Part shown: positions 25,701 to 39,400 of the stretch, one piece after another
How the letters are laid out: each line of letters starts with the position of its first letter
How positions within the stretch are numbered: the stretch's first letter is position 1
NCBI RefSeq assembly: GCF_041296385.1
Contig: NC_091018.1
Span: forward strand, 2,859,501-2,923,500
From: Aphelocoma coerulescens
Lineage: Eukaryota; Chordata; Aves; Passeriformes; Corvidae
Direction: 5' to 3'
Length of the DNA: 64,000 nt
Program-made: the position numbers and the translations under genes
The notes under the pieces: generated by a model
What the model saw: only the letters and a program-made list of their open reading frames with translations
What the model was told of the DNA's origin: nothing
Databases searched by the model: none

Positions 25701-28700
25701 CGAGCTGGGTGAAAGGCTGGGATCAGGAGGGGTAATGGAAGCAGAGTTTGTCTGTTGTCAAAATGCAATGTGTTCTGAGACATCCTGTGTTTCTGGAGTT
25801 CATGGCTGAAGGCTCACAACCAGCTTTCTGTCGTGCTTTAGCACTTGCAGAGTTTGCTCTCAGAAATTACTGTGACATCACTGAGATGTGACTTTAAAAG
25901 ACCACTCTGATATTCTTGATTTTGTGTGACTATTTGTACATAAATACACAAAAAAAGGGTTTTTCCACCCCTACTTTTAATTAAGGTTTTTAATTCTGCC
26001 TATAGGTACAGTTTTCCCAGATTTTAAAACCTCAAACTGAATTGCACACATGCTACTCATGCTACCAGAACAGGAGAGGATGAACCTCCTGATATAAAAA
26101 CAAAGACAAAGATAAATCTATCCAGTTGCCACAGTGTACATCTTATAAATACATGGATGGTATCTATTCATCATCTTTATTTTATAAGCAGGTAGAGAGA
26201 ACCAGAACTTAGAGAGCATCACTCAGTGAGAGTGAACCCTACAGATCTATCTTAATTATGGAAATATGACAGACACTATCTGACAATAAGAGCAAGTAAG
26301 ACTGGAAATGAAAGTGATGGACTTCTCTGAATAAAGAATTAGACTTTTATCTGGCATCATTCAGAGTCGAGTGGCCATGTTACTGCTTCACAGGCATTTC
26401 TATTATCTGTAAGAGTATGAAATCTTTAGAGAACAGGAAGACAAACAGATTCAGATTCTGTTCTTTTTCTGTTGCTATTTCATTCTAAATGCTAATTCAA
26501 GAAATACCAAGCCTAAAAATTTGTGGGGCAATTTTTATTTTAAATATTCAGTTGGATTTCAGTATGATTTATGATTATGAGATCTCAGAATTCTGTCCTT
26601 TTTTTTTTTTTTAATAGAATTTATCATAGATTCTTCAAAACTTAAAACTCATCCTTACTTTCCTAGTCCTATAGGTTTTTCTTTTTCCCCCTTCTGTTCA
26701 CCAAAGAGGCTCTAGATGCCTCTGCCTGGTGCAGAATGTCATTATATAACAAATACCTTATGAACTTTTCTTCCCAGGGAGATAAAGCCTGTTTTGAATG
26801 TCTGTATGATAAAACATGCTACACAAGGATATCCTGACCATTTTCCAGTTACCATTTCTTCTTCCAAGTCACACCAAAACAGAGATCCTAGTGAAACCCT
26901 TCTCATGGAGCACCACTGACACTGCACAGCTGAGATGCTTCTCTTTAAGCACAGTGAATCAAGACATCCCTAATCCACTCTCAGATCCTTTCTGGTCTCT
27001 GTTCTTGGTTCCCCTCTAATTAATGGGTCCCATCTGGTGTGAAAGTTCTCCTACTACTTAACACCAACACACATGGATCCCTGTGCAGCACAAACTCTCA
27101 GCTCTCTGGAGTGGTTCATTATATTCATTTTGCTAAAAGGGCAATTGTTCTTAGACTGTGAATTGTTGAAGGATAATTAAAGAAAATTGTTTCAACTTAA
27201 TAAAATCTCTTTGCTGGCCACATAAGAATACTCAGTTTTGTGAAGTGATATAGTTCCTTTAAATAATGGATGACAAGGTTAATAGCCCCTAATATGTGGA
27301 ATAAGTGGTCAATAATTCACAATAGTAATCACTGATTTTTTTTTTTTTTCCAAAAGGCTTGCCATGTCCTTGTTCTGGGAATGTAGCTAATAAAGATTGA
27401 AGACTATTAAGCCCCAACTTTTGTTCTAGATGCAGTCAAATTAATACAGGTGATTTCCAAATGGTGAGTTCCTTTGTCGCCTGAAGTATGAAAATCTGTG
27501 ACTGTGTTTGTCTGACTGCAGGGATTCCAAACAAACTCTCATTAGGTTCTACTCTGAATAGGTTGGTTAACTGTCTCGATAAAAAATTCTTTTTTTTCCA
27601 GCAAATTTTGGGATGAGACCCAACAAATTGTACCCCAAGTGAATGTTGTTCTACGTTTATCTACAAAATTGCAGATAAACAGATCTGCTGGTCAGTACCA
27701 GTTTCCTGCTGTATTCAACATGATCCAAGCACAGCCTCCTCACATGTTGGCCTCTAAAGTGAAAAGGGATGCAGGGCAGTGTGAAGCAACTGCTTCAGGA
27801 AGGCAACGCCGGAGTTCTCCTCAAATACAGATCAAGAATTATCATATCACAGCTGTCTCCTAATTCACTGAATCTACATCTTGATTTCCCATTTTTCCAG
27901 TATATATAATGGACACTGTCTTGAGTGAGTCCCTGCCCCTTCTGTTTGCTTGAGCAACATTTCATTTCACTTAAATTGAAGATTCCCCACAAAATATTCA
28001 TTAGTTCCCACCTGCCCTTTCTCAGGATGACTGGTGAGGATGACCAGCAGACTTTAGCAACACATTAATCATGTGTCTTTACTGTTCAAAAATCTATACA
28101 TTACAACATCTACTGCTGAAATGGAAGACTTCTCCTTCCCTTCCACTGCTTCACAGCAATCTCCCTTTCCTAAAAAGAGGGTTCAGATCATCATTCCTGA
28201 GCTGACAATTCCGTCCCTCTCCAATTAGCAAGGTAACTGATCCATTACATCTCACTCTGATCAAACCACTGTCCTATCAACCAGAGTGGTCCTGTTTCAA
28301 CTTAGATTCATCCAGTCCTAGCTTAACCCCGTGAAAGAAACCCCAGTAAACAGATGTGAGTAGCAGTGGATTAGCAAAGAGAAGCCTTAATTTTAATGGC
28401 TCTAAACACAGGCCTTCATCAGTCATCAACACTTAAATTCTTCTAAATATTTAAATATTTTTTCTTCTGTAGACATCTGTAGACAACTAGCAAAATAAAT
28501 ATGTGTACACACACATCTCTCTGATTACTCAAAACCAAAGTAACTTCTGCTTCAAATCTGAGAATTAAGCCACAGTTTAATTTGACATAATGCTCAGTTT
28601 AGCTTAATGTAACACTTCATTATACAGACACATGGAATTACCTGATTTGATATAATGTCATAAAAGGTATAATTCTCAGTGTAGTCCATACCAGTTTGGC

Positions 28701-29217
28701 ATTGGCTGAAAAGATGGATCTCTAACCTACACAGAACACTGAAAAATTAAGTAATTTGAAAATAAATCAATATGGCATTAGATAAAAGAGTGACAGTAAT
28801 GGAGTTCTCTGTAACTCCAGCCGTTTCAATGACACATGCATTCCCAGCTAAACCCCTGTTTCATACTGGCTGCCTCCTTAATGATAGCCTGCAATGAAAA
28901 CCAGATAAATGGAGTTTTGTAGAGCTTTGTGCATTGACCTTACTGTGCTTCCCCAGGAGTCAGTGGTTAACTCCAGCACTGCGAGCAGAGCTTGCCTGTG
29001 CAGTTTGAAAAGCCCATCTTAGGCATGAGCAAAAGTAAGAATTTCTGAAAACCAGGAATGACCTCATACTCCACCAGTGGCACTCAGCAGCTTCAACTCC
29101 TGAGCAGTGCAGTTGCCTCTGATTCCACTGTAAAACACGAGCATTCATTCACTATGATAATCAAGTTCCAGTGCTTTGAGTCAGTAGAAGTAGGTAATAG
29201 AGTGAGCTAAAAGCAGA

Positions 29218-29248
29218 TAATGACCCTCGATCATTTTAAGGGTCATTA
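29218..29248. repeat. Perfect 10-bp inverted repeat
   Basis: TAATGACCCT (29218-29227) pairs with AGGGTCATTA (29239-29248) across an 11-nt loop. The half site GGGTCA is a nuclear-receptor-like motif, here inverted with wide spacing. Confidence 0.8.
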
Positions 29249-32200
29249 ACTCCAGCAATTTACTAAAATACTTCACTTTTTGGTTGTTGTTCAGCACTTG
29301 AGATCATGCAAAGATCTTCAGTTGCATATAAAGCTCCAAATGAATCATATCCTGGAAAGCAATGGCAACCTTTTGCCACTGAACAGAGAAACACAGAGTG
29401 TCAAAGCACAGTGAGGGACAAACGATCCTAAAATTTTAACCTATGAAATTTCACAGCTAAAATTAATGCAGCAAGATAAGATAGGAGAAAGCAGTAGCAG
29501 AATATCACACTGATTTCAAGGCACTGGAAGAAGCACACACACAAAACACAATGATCTAGAGAGGGGCACTCTGGGGAAAAGACCTATCCCTACAAGTATC
29601 CAGTAATGAAAGAAAACTGGACATAATGGAAATGAACCTCCATTAATATGATTTCCCAAAAGGTCTTTTCTTTTCTGTATTAAATTTCAACTCACACATC
29701 AAAGTGAGTGAGAACCCAACTGATTGGTTTGCTGCTAAAGAGCTGCAGATTTGCTCCTGATTGAGGAAAATTGTGTGGGACTGAATCGCATTTTTAAAGG
29801 TTAGCAAGACACCTTATGCTCTGATATTGTTTGTTCTCATTTCATAGGGCTTTTCCTCTGGAGGTTTCATCTCCTTGTAGTTTTCTTCGAGTGCAAAGCT
29901 GTGAATAAATAAAATGCAATACGATGTACAGTATTGCAAAGAGGTCTTTATAGGAAATCATTCTACCTCTTCATTATACATTTATCTTGCTCTTTTTTTC
30001 CTACAGTAAATGCAAGTTATTGCTCCAAACCAGAAGAAAGAAAATTAGATGAAGCATCAGATAATAACTGTAACTTTGGTTTTCCATTAAAATAGCTTCA
30101 AGATGTAGCCTTGAAGAAATCAGCCAAGTAAGAAATAGCAATAATAGAAATTCTTCTTTTATGGTTTACCAACATGCAGCCATCAAAAGTAATTTTTTGT
30201 CAGGTTTTCTTAATAGAAACTAGATTAAGATATAGTTTGTGTTGAGGTTGGGTTTTCTCTACTCCTTCAGTCTTGCACGTGAGTATCGGGAGTACTCAGG
30301 AAGGTTCGGGTTTGAAACCTCCCCAGTCTGAAATCGTTATCACAGGGGAAGAGCAGCTTTGCCTCACCACCCTAAAACACAAACCCTGACAAGACAGGAG
30401 CTGTACTCACACTGGAAATATAGTTCAAGTGTCTAATTAGACTTTGACATCCTTTTGGACATCGCAATAAATGTGTTAATTAACGTCACGTGGGATAGCA
30501 GTTGATGAGATTTGGGATCTCTGTCTCCAAAAGCAGTAAAGACCAACAGACTATTGGGAAAGAAAGGAAAAAAAGAAGAAAAAAAAAAAAAAAAGGAAGA
30601 ATTGTATAACAGTGGAGTTCAATTTCAGTTTTCCACATTATAAGGCTCTTTTCACCCCTCACAGTGCTCCTTAAAAACTGCCCAATACACAACAAAATTT
30701 CTGGACTTCAGCAAAAGTTATGCAAAAAACCAAGTTTCTTCTGCTTCAAATATTTCTGTGACATTTTAGGAGTTTCTAGATTTAATTTGGATAAAATCCT
30801 CCCTCTCAAAGTGCCCACTTCCCACCTTCCCATCACCCTACTTCCAACTTCTGCTCCTACACTTGTGCATAAAGATGCAGCTGTGCTGCTCAGTCTTCCA
30901 AAAGTTTCAGGGAAGAGGAAATAGGCAACCAAATGGAATATTTTCCATTTATAACCCATCTCAGAATTATTATACTGACAAATTATCATTCTTAGTCTAG
31001 TTTTTCCAAAAAGCAGTACAGGTGGCATGATCCAAGAGGATCAGGAAAACTTTAAAACCATTAACTCCGTTTAGGCTTTGTAGTAGTACTTATATGGCAA
31101 AATGTCAAGACTTTTCTGAAAGATTCTCTGTTGGACTCTTCTCCCAAAATGTTTTGCTGCAAGTGATGGATCAGCAGAGCAGGGACACAGCTCAGGATGA
31201 CACTGACTCTGCCCCCTCTCTCATGACATGAACTTTATCTGGTGAGGATGTGTTGCCACAGGGACTGACCCAGGTCCCACTGACAGACCCACAGTCACTG
31301 CCATGGGTGCCAGCACAGCACAAAGGGGTTGGCATTTCCTCCAAAGGTCACATGCTATCAAAGGAAACAAAATCATGCATGTTGACACCCGTGAACTTTG
31401 CAAAAAAACCAAAGTGCTTACACCACCCACTGCCTGAAGACAACATTTCTCACTTGCTCCTGAATCATGGTTTTCAGTCTGCTGGAATGAACCAGGATCC
31501 ATGGCAGTTTGTCTGAGGCATGTGCCTCCTCACTAAATGCATGTTCTCCAAAACCCCTGTTCCTTTTCTCTTGGTGTTTATATTGGTTATAACTGATATG
31601 CCAAATAAACAAGCAGAATGAATGCACTTGGGTCTCTGCCAGCTTATGGCAAAGAGTAAAGCAGGTGAACCAAACTGGTGAAAATACGTATACAAAAAGG
31701 ATGTAATGAGGAGAAATCACTTTAATGTAAGAAATACAATCATTATAACACAGCATATAAATGGTTTATTCTAGAGAAATAAGGGGAATATATCAGAGAA
31801 TTTAATCTCTCCCTTCACAATAAAATTTGCTAATATTTCAAACAACTTTGAACAACATACAGTGGAATAAGCACCCTAACATTAGAGTCACTGGAGGTGA
31901 AAATATCTGAGTACAATACTTCTACTTAGTTTAAAAACTCCTCTCTGTGTTATCTGTCTTTTAATTGCCTCAACTCTTTCTAACTGGGAGCAATCTGCCT
32001 ATAGGACTAAAGGTCATGGCTTCAAAACGTTCTCAGCTCTGTGAGCTCTAGTTTTTAAAATTATTTTTGTATTAGATTTCAGAAATCATCTTACTCAGCC
32101 TTAGCTATCTAAAAGCCAAGTGTTCACACAGCTACTACCTCCTACAGTACCTAGAGGAGAGAGAGTTAAGAGTGACTCATTGTAGCTTGTGTGAGCTTGA

Positions 32201-32283
32201 GACAGCTCCAGCAGTGATTCTCTCCGTGGGGCTCTCTTCCTTCACTCCTACAGGAGAAATGAATTTCAAGCTAAGTCTTTCAT

Positions 32284-32302
32284 AAAAAAAAAAAAAAAAA
32301 AA
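32284..32302. repeat. Poly-A tract (A19)
   Basis: Uninterrupted run of A. Confidence 0.95.
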
Positions 32303-32989
32303 TATTTCTGCCACCTTTACAGTCATTCAAAACTGAAACTATGATCACTTGGAAGAAATTGCTACAAAAATGTCTGCCTTCCACACCCAGTATTACATAA
32401 TCCCAAGTGAGTGCTAGGGCTGGAGGTGCTCTGCTTATTCTCTCTCCCCAAGCTTCAGCACTCTGACAGTCCATACCTCAGCCTGATACAGCACCTTCCC
32501 TGATCCCCTCTGCCAGCCATTCTGTTCTAAATTTGCAAAAGACAATAAAAATAACCCAAAGATAGTAACAAGTAAAACATCACCTCAGCACTTCTCCTAC
32601 TAAAATAGGCACAAAATGCTGGTATAGGAGAGGGATTTGGTCTGACCATTGTTTTAGAGAGATCACACCAACACCTGGATATGGCTCCATAAACCCCTGG
32701 GGTACAGCCAATGCAGTTCTGTCTCTCAGTAAGAAAACCCCAATCAGCCTCAACCACACACCAAACAGCAGAGAGACGAAATTCAGTTTTCTTTTATTTT
32801 CTTTGTCACTTACATAGTAAAGAAGGGGTTTTCCATTCCCACCTATCTGTTTTTGGATATCCTCTCAAAATGTTATTACCATGTGTCGTATGGATTCACC
32901 TTTCCTTCTCGCTCTGCTGGTTACAGCTGGTGTCGTGCTGACCCACAAGGTTTTGCAGTTGCCATTTGTCTCTCTAATTCAATAATTAT

Positions 32990-33028
32990 TGGTTGATCCA
33001 GCTGTAAAGATTGAAGCTGGATCAACCA
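32990..33028. repeat. Perfect 14-bp inverted repeat (hairpin)
   Basis: TGGTTGATCCAGCT (32990-33003) and AGCTGGATCAACCA (33015-33028) are exact reverse complements around an 11-nt loop, GTAAAGATTGA. The pairing does not extend outwards. A 14-bp perfect stem with so short a loop is unlikely by chance in 64 kb. The stem is short for a microRNA precursor. It could be a structured RNA element, a regulatory palindrome or the tip of an old inverted-repeat element. Confidence 0.85.
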
Positions 33029-33708
33029 GCCTCTCCCTTTCAAAACCAAAATTGCTATTAAGCCTTCCTCACCTTCTATCTTTTTCTTCCAATCTCAGGC
33101 CACAGTATGGCTAAAGGAAGAACAATTACCAAAAAGAAGATCCACACAAAGCTTACAACCACACAAGCTGTGGAACACAAGCAGTGTAAGCCAATCTGCC
33201 ACAATCCCTGTAGGAGATTATGATACATTCCCTTGAGAATTCCCATCACATAACATTTGTTTGATCAGAAATGGAACATCCTGTTCCAGCTCCTCATTCT
33301 CCTTCCTGAATAACACTCTAAACAGAAAGCAATCAAAAAATTAACAGCAGACTAATAACCCTATCCTACCTTAAAAAAAACCAAAACCAAAAAACTCAGT
33401 CATTGACCCACCATATAAAATTAGCATATGCCAACTTTTGCTTCATTGTACCAAATCTGATCTCATCTCTCATGGAACCCAGTACTTCTGAGATGTATAA
33501 ATTAAAAGTGACTAGTCAGATACTTGCTCTTCTGGAAATAATTTAAAAACAAACAAAGAAACAAAATTAGTCACACTGAAATGAGTTCAAATGCTACAGA
33601 ATTCATTTGGAATAACATGTTATACAGATTTACCCACAAGGTTGTGACATCCACTGGTAAATTCTAATTTATTAATATTCTGTCTTTGAATATGAAAGAA
33701 ATAAGTCT

Positions 33709-33710
<2 letters not shown>

Positions 33711-33738
<28 letters not shown>
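33711..33738. repeat. Poly-T tract (T28)
   Basis: Longest homopolymer in the window. It may be the poly-A tail of a decayed minus-strand retroposon, but no body is recognisable. Length is likely polymorphic or uncertain in the assembly. Confidence 0.92.
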
Positions 33739-33739
<1 letters not shown>

Positions 33740-36364
33740 GCTCAGATGAGAAACAACTGAATTCAAGGCTCATATTTCAGCACAGAGTGTTCTAAACTAA
33801 ATACCTCCATTAAACAAAGATCTACATTCTTGACTTGCGGTCTTTAAACCTGTCTGGTGGAAAATAAAGAGTAAGTGGCATTTTTCATCAGGATTTTATC
33901 TTGATAAAAAGTCCTTTTTGCAGATATATTTGATATTCATTATGTTTCTGTAACAGCCTCTGCATCTCCAGTGTTATCAAACCCCAGCAGAATCTTTTCA
34001 TCTTAATAACACAAAAGTAGACTTTGTGTTCTCAACCCTATTCTCCTCAGATTATCAATATAAAAGGTTTGATTGACATAGGGAGAGGCAAACCAGTTCT
34101 GATTAAATCTGAGCTTTTATTTGGGCTGGTTTCACAAGAAGAAAAGGTTCTCTATGTGTTATGACACATGTCAGGCTTTGTCTGGCCATTATCTTTTTTT
34201 GGACCATTGGACTGCTGTTTCCAGGAATAGGTGCAGGTAGTCTGCAGGTGAGTTCTACCTTTGTGGCTTTGATGAATTCCTGCAGTTTCTCAGGCAGACA
34301 GGTTGTGTCTCTCACTCATTTTCAAAGGAGACAGCACTGAACGAGTTATTCAGCCCCACAAAAGTAAATTGACGTGTGTGGCATTACCTAACCAAACACA
34401 TGAGATGACATCAAAACACTAAAACAGCAGGTTCCTTCTACTGTTTTTAATTTTATTTCCATGTGATGTCCACTCTAATTATATATGAGTTTTGGAAGGT
34501 AATGATTAATCAGTTCCTATAAAAATTTCCCATACAATTTTGATTTTTCTTTCGTTTTTCTGTTAAAGAAAAGGTTCTCAATAAATTTGAGAGCTCAATT
34601 ATTTAACCCTGAGTTTTAGCATTTTCTTTTTCCTTCATTTTAGATACAAGGAAATAGTTTATGAATGCAGTTTTATACTACATTTAAATGGAAAATGTAA
34701 CAAAATGTATTATGTGAGTATTGTGAGGAATTATACTTTTGGAGTTTTGAGGGGAAAAAAAAATCTGAAATTTTGAACAGTAATTTTGGAGTTTCAGTAA
34801 AAAGAAATAAGGAAAAATAGCATATTAAAAATAACATTAATTACATTAAGTAACAGGAAATGTCTTAAAAGCATTGAGTTATAAACAGTCATTCAACTGC
34901 AGAAGCATAAAACTGGTCAACAGGCCCACAAAAGAAAAGGCATCAATGTGAATTATATCCTGCAAATAATCATAAAAAATATTTGGTTTGCTCTGCTTTA
35001 ATGTTTTCCTATTTAAATATAAATTAAACACTTCTAATATAATTTTAAAATGTAATGCTCTTGCACCCCTTTTAAAATATAACTATGCTTATTCCTAAAG
35101 GGACTTTGGATGACACAGGGAAGAGCTTTAACACAGAACACAGTAGCTTACTTTGAAGTATTCTCCACTTTGCCATGGAGAAAGAACAAACCCTTGAAAC
35201 TTTTGATGTGTAAAAATGGATTGTGCATGAAGATTCTGTTTGTGGGTGTGGGACATGTACAGATTTCACTCAAGTGGTGAATGCCCTCAGAAAATAAAGC
35301 TCCAAAGGGACTTTTTTTTCATGACAAAATTTCAGATTCTCTCATCTATCTCAAGAAAAATTATGTTCTTCACGAGTAAGATTAGTGCAGTTTATTGTGT
35401 GAAATTCCACAGTTATCATATCCTCATGTGAATTTAATAAAGCTCAGCCTCAGCAGCTCTTGAACAGCAGCCAAGCATTTGATTTGTTCTATTTCATTTT
35501 ATTCATTTATATGCATCTTGCTCCCATCTGGAATAATAAAAACAAACAGTTCAAGGAGTTAATGTGTTAAAAAGGGGCAATGAAATAATGGAATATCCTC
35601 TTCCAACCCCCCTCTCCTAACTCCGCTTCTTTCATATCCATTTCAGAACTCATGTTGCCATTTCCTAAATCCTCAAAGACAGCCTGTAAGAGGATTGTCA
35701 GGACAGATGTTGGAGCCCTCACACAAGTGAGCACATGCTGTCTCAGCCATGTTCAGTGTTTCAAACCCAAACTACTGTAACTAATAAATCATGCTTGGGA
35801 GCTGAAAGCAGATAATTGCACCACTGTATATCTTGTATACAGGAAGCATCACAAGGCTTTTTTGCCTCCAATTACATTTTCCTGGTTTAACTGTTCCTGA
35901 CAGAATTATTCTGTCATTTCTGTCTGCTTTTGATATCCAGCATTTGAGATAAGTTTCTGAAGAGGTTTGATACCCCCATTGTGAGCAAAACAATCAAGAC
36001 TGTGTCAACTTCTCAGCGCTTTCACTACCACTAGATGAAATTTGAATAAATACTCGCAACATATTTATAAAATAAAGATGAAAATGAAAGTTGACAAAAG
36101 CCCTACAAGTGAGCAGCAAACAGCGTACTTGGGGGTTCACCCCAAAAATCCATACCAATAGATATATTTTTAAAATTTACAGCTATAAGTAATTTGAATT
36201 CATTGGATATTTATACATGTGGGCAGTGGATTCATAAAAACAATTAATATTCTGATTTCCACTGAAATACCTACATACTCTTGAGGATCCTAAAATATTA
36301 GAAGTCAACTGAACAAGGGCCAGGGAAAACTGATCTGAAAGAGCCTGGGTTTGAGTGCCACGGC

Positions 36365-36425
36365 TGGCGTAGGTGACTTTCACAGATCCCTCAGAACCTG
36401 AACTATTTTATGATTCCATGATCTG
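36365..36425 (+). mobile_element. Old CR1 3' terminus (probable)
   Basis: The stretch AGATCCCTCAGAACCTGAAC followed by TATTTTATGATTCCATGAT resembles the last bases of an older CR1 subfamily, which end in repeated ATTCTATG units. The 5' limit is unclear and may extend to about 36330. Confidence 0.6.
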
Positions 36426-39400
36426 CAATCTTTAAGAATTCTGATGTAAGAAATAGAAATAAACTGTGTGACCCACTGACACATCCTCAATGGTTATAAT
36501 ACATTGTCCCAGGAGGTTCATACATCTGGTAATAATTACTTTGGTTATTATCACAGTGCTGTTGTCAAATGTCAAATTGACACATCACCAAGTGCAGGAT
36601 CTTACAAATGTCTGGATCCTTATGCAGAAACCCCCACCCACCCACAGTTTCAATATAATAATGTAAAAATAGGAAAACATCACAATAGGAAAATCCTAAG
36701 CCATCCATTAAAGACAAGAAAACAGAGTGTTAGACCACACGTGTATTATTTTCCAACATGGAAGAATAAAGACAACATTTGATGGACAGGCTACGAAGTA
36801 ACTTGGGTTAAAAGTTGGCCAAAGTCATAATGCACAGAAGTGGTCTTACAATAAACATGGTGATGAAAGGGAAGGAATCAGGAAAGATCATTTAGCAGGG
36901 ACTGATTTACAACTTTGGCCATACAAGTTTCTTAAAATGCATTTATCAAATCCTCCAGACTCTTGTTTGCAAAATCAGTAGGTTTGATGATTGCTGCATG
37001 TAAGCAAACACCGATCTGTTTATCCATGTTTTTTAAATTAGTCACAATGTCACTCTGCTAGATTAAAAATCTGCTTCAGGCCATTGAAAAATCCATTCAG
37101 CCTCGTGCTTCTAAACAGCAGGAAATGTCTTTGAACACTCTCTTATAAAGAAAACAAGAAGTTTTAGAAAACTACCTTATCTTTTTGTTTGTATCTATAT
37201 CTATACCCATGCATAAGCTTCTACAATATATAAAATAAGAATTAAAAAGGTAAGCATACAGTGTGTCTAATAAGACACTTCTGAAAAGTATTAGATATCT
37301 GTATTTGGATAGAGTATGACTGCTATTCGAAGGAGGAAAAACCAAGATTTTCTTGCAGGATTTTTGGTAAATCCATTGTTCTCACTCAGGTCTAGCAAAT
37401 ATAACAGACCAAGGTGACTCAGCACGGACTGTGAGCAGTGAATACAACAATGCTGATCACTGCTGCTAATAACAATATCTCCTACACCTTCACAAGTGGC
37501 AGCAGCTCTTAGCTGCAGCTCTCACTGAGTTCTGGGTTTAACACGAGTTGGGAGAAACACTTCTCGTATAAATTGCAGTTGTTTGGGCTTCTAACTTTGA
37601 AATCAATAGCAATCAAAATCTCAGCAGGCTGGAGAAGTTGTTGTTTCCCTTCTGCTAAGCTTGAGAACATAATCCAATGTTTTCCTCCCCTCTTGAAGTT
37701 TTGTTTACAAATAGACTTATTTAAACAGAAAAGCCCTTTTCCACCTTCAGTTTGATTCCTTGGTGTGTTGGCTACAGACAGTTTCATGTCAAACACCTCC
37801 AGAAGCACAGACTTTGGAGAACAGAAGACAGAAGGTAGAAAATACTTAGGCTTTCATAAAGTATTGTTCAAAATATCTGTACCTTTGTGTTTAGGTAGTT
37901 ACAATAACTGGGTACTGCCAAGCAGAAGCACTTGACTTAAATTCATTTTAATGTATTTCAAGAAATAAAATGCAAAAAAGGTAGAAGGCAGTTTATTGTT
38001 ATACAAAAACTGTAATTTTACCTCAGCTTAAGTTAAAAAATTAAAAAAAAAAAAATCAACGTTTTTGTACCATCTTTAGGAATTGAAACAGTTTCTTCCA
38101 GTTAAATAGCAAAGAAAACTGTACCATATATTTTTCCAAGTCTGAGTTACTTTTCTTCTTCACTTACAGCTCCAAACACATTTGTTTTCAAAAGGAGGGA
38201 AAGACAATTTCTAGCAATCTACAAAAATCAGTCAACAATACAATAAAGACACCTTACCTTTCAATCCCAATAAACCTGATCTGAGTCACTTTTCAACCCA
38301 GATATGAACACACATCCACGTGTTCACATACATTCAAAGTCAGCAGCAGAATTCTGCAGCTTTCATCCCGAATAAATCAACACTAAAACAATTAAGAACA
38401 TTGTCACAATGTGTCTCAAAACTGCATCTGCAAACATCTCTGATGTGGCACTTAAGACTTTGATTCAGTTTCTCACCACAGGAATAACTACAGACTGAAA
38501 AGATCTTCCTTTTCCCTCATCCCTTTCCGTCCCACCTCTGCCTAACCCCTGCACGTGGCCATGACCTCGTCCATGCAGACACTGCCAAGTTTGGTTGTCA
38601 GACAAGCACAGAATTCTGAGTAATTTCCAATTACTCAAATACCCCAAAACATTCAAAGGAAAGGACTTTCCAAATCCCAGTCACCTGTTTGAAGTTCATT
38701 TGCTTGTCTGAAACACACGTGCCCAAGTGTCTGGGAAAGACCAGAATTTGTCCCCTGTTGGTTTCTTTTTCATAGAAGAGAGGGAGAGAAAAACCATCAG
38801 CACATGGATGGTTTAGATCCAGACCTAGGAAAAGTATTTTTGTGGGGGAAAACCTGTGATTGGAGACTTTCAGATCACAGCCCAGAAGGAAACATAGAAC
38901 AGGAGCAGAGGGCACTTCATCCATCCAACAGCCACAGAACTCTTCTCTTAGGAAAGGATGGAAACAATGCTGAGAACAACAGACCAAAATTCAGCTCATA
39001 ATTCTTAGCTGGAGTTCAGCAACGAGAAATCAAACCTCATACCTCTGATACCATTGTTCAGCTTTTATTGGAAAAAAGTGATTTCAGCTTGAATGAACAC
39101 CTTCCTTCGAAATGAAAACATAAATGAATAAAACCTATTTAAAAGATTGCAAAAAGTCAATAGTGACCCTGAAAAATTCCAGATATCACACTTAATATCC
39201 ATCTCTATGCATACAAGTAACTGAATTTGATTTACATGTGTCTATTTATGAAATAAGCAGAAGCTCACAATTTGGAGAAAATACAAAAATGTCATTTTCA
39301 CTATATTTTCAGTGGCAAAATTTAAGAATATGAGTCTATTTAGTAGAAAAAAATTGCATTTCAGAATACTGAGAGACAGTATCAGAATGAGTAAAATAAC

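Larger units (their letters stand above)
16806..32283. other. Non-coding stretch with possible conserved elements
   Basis: No gene is supported. Two areas look less random than the rest: 17330-17660 and 22600-22980, each with clustered TAATTA-like and E-box-like motifs. A coding-like patch at 22174-22549 on the minus strand is discussed in the findings. Otherwise only short A/T tracts and one 10-bp hairpin are seen. Confidence 0.55.

Noticed and set aside
30296..30322. GGTTCGGGTTTGAAACC resembling a tRNA T-arm
   Set aside because: No A box, acceptor stem or anticodon arm of a tRNA could be fitted around it.
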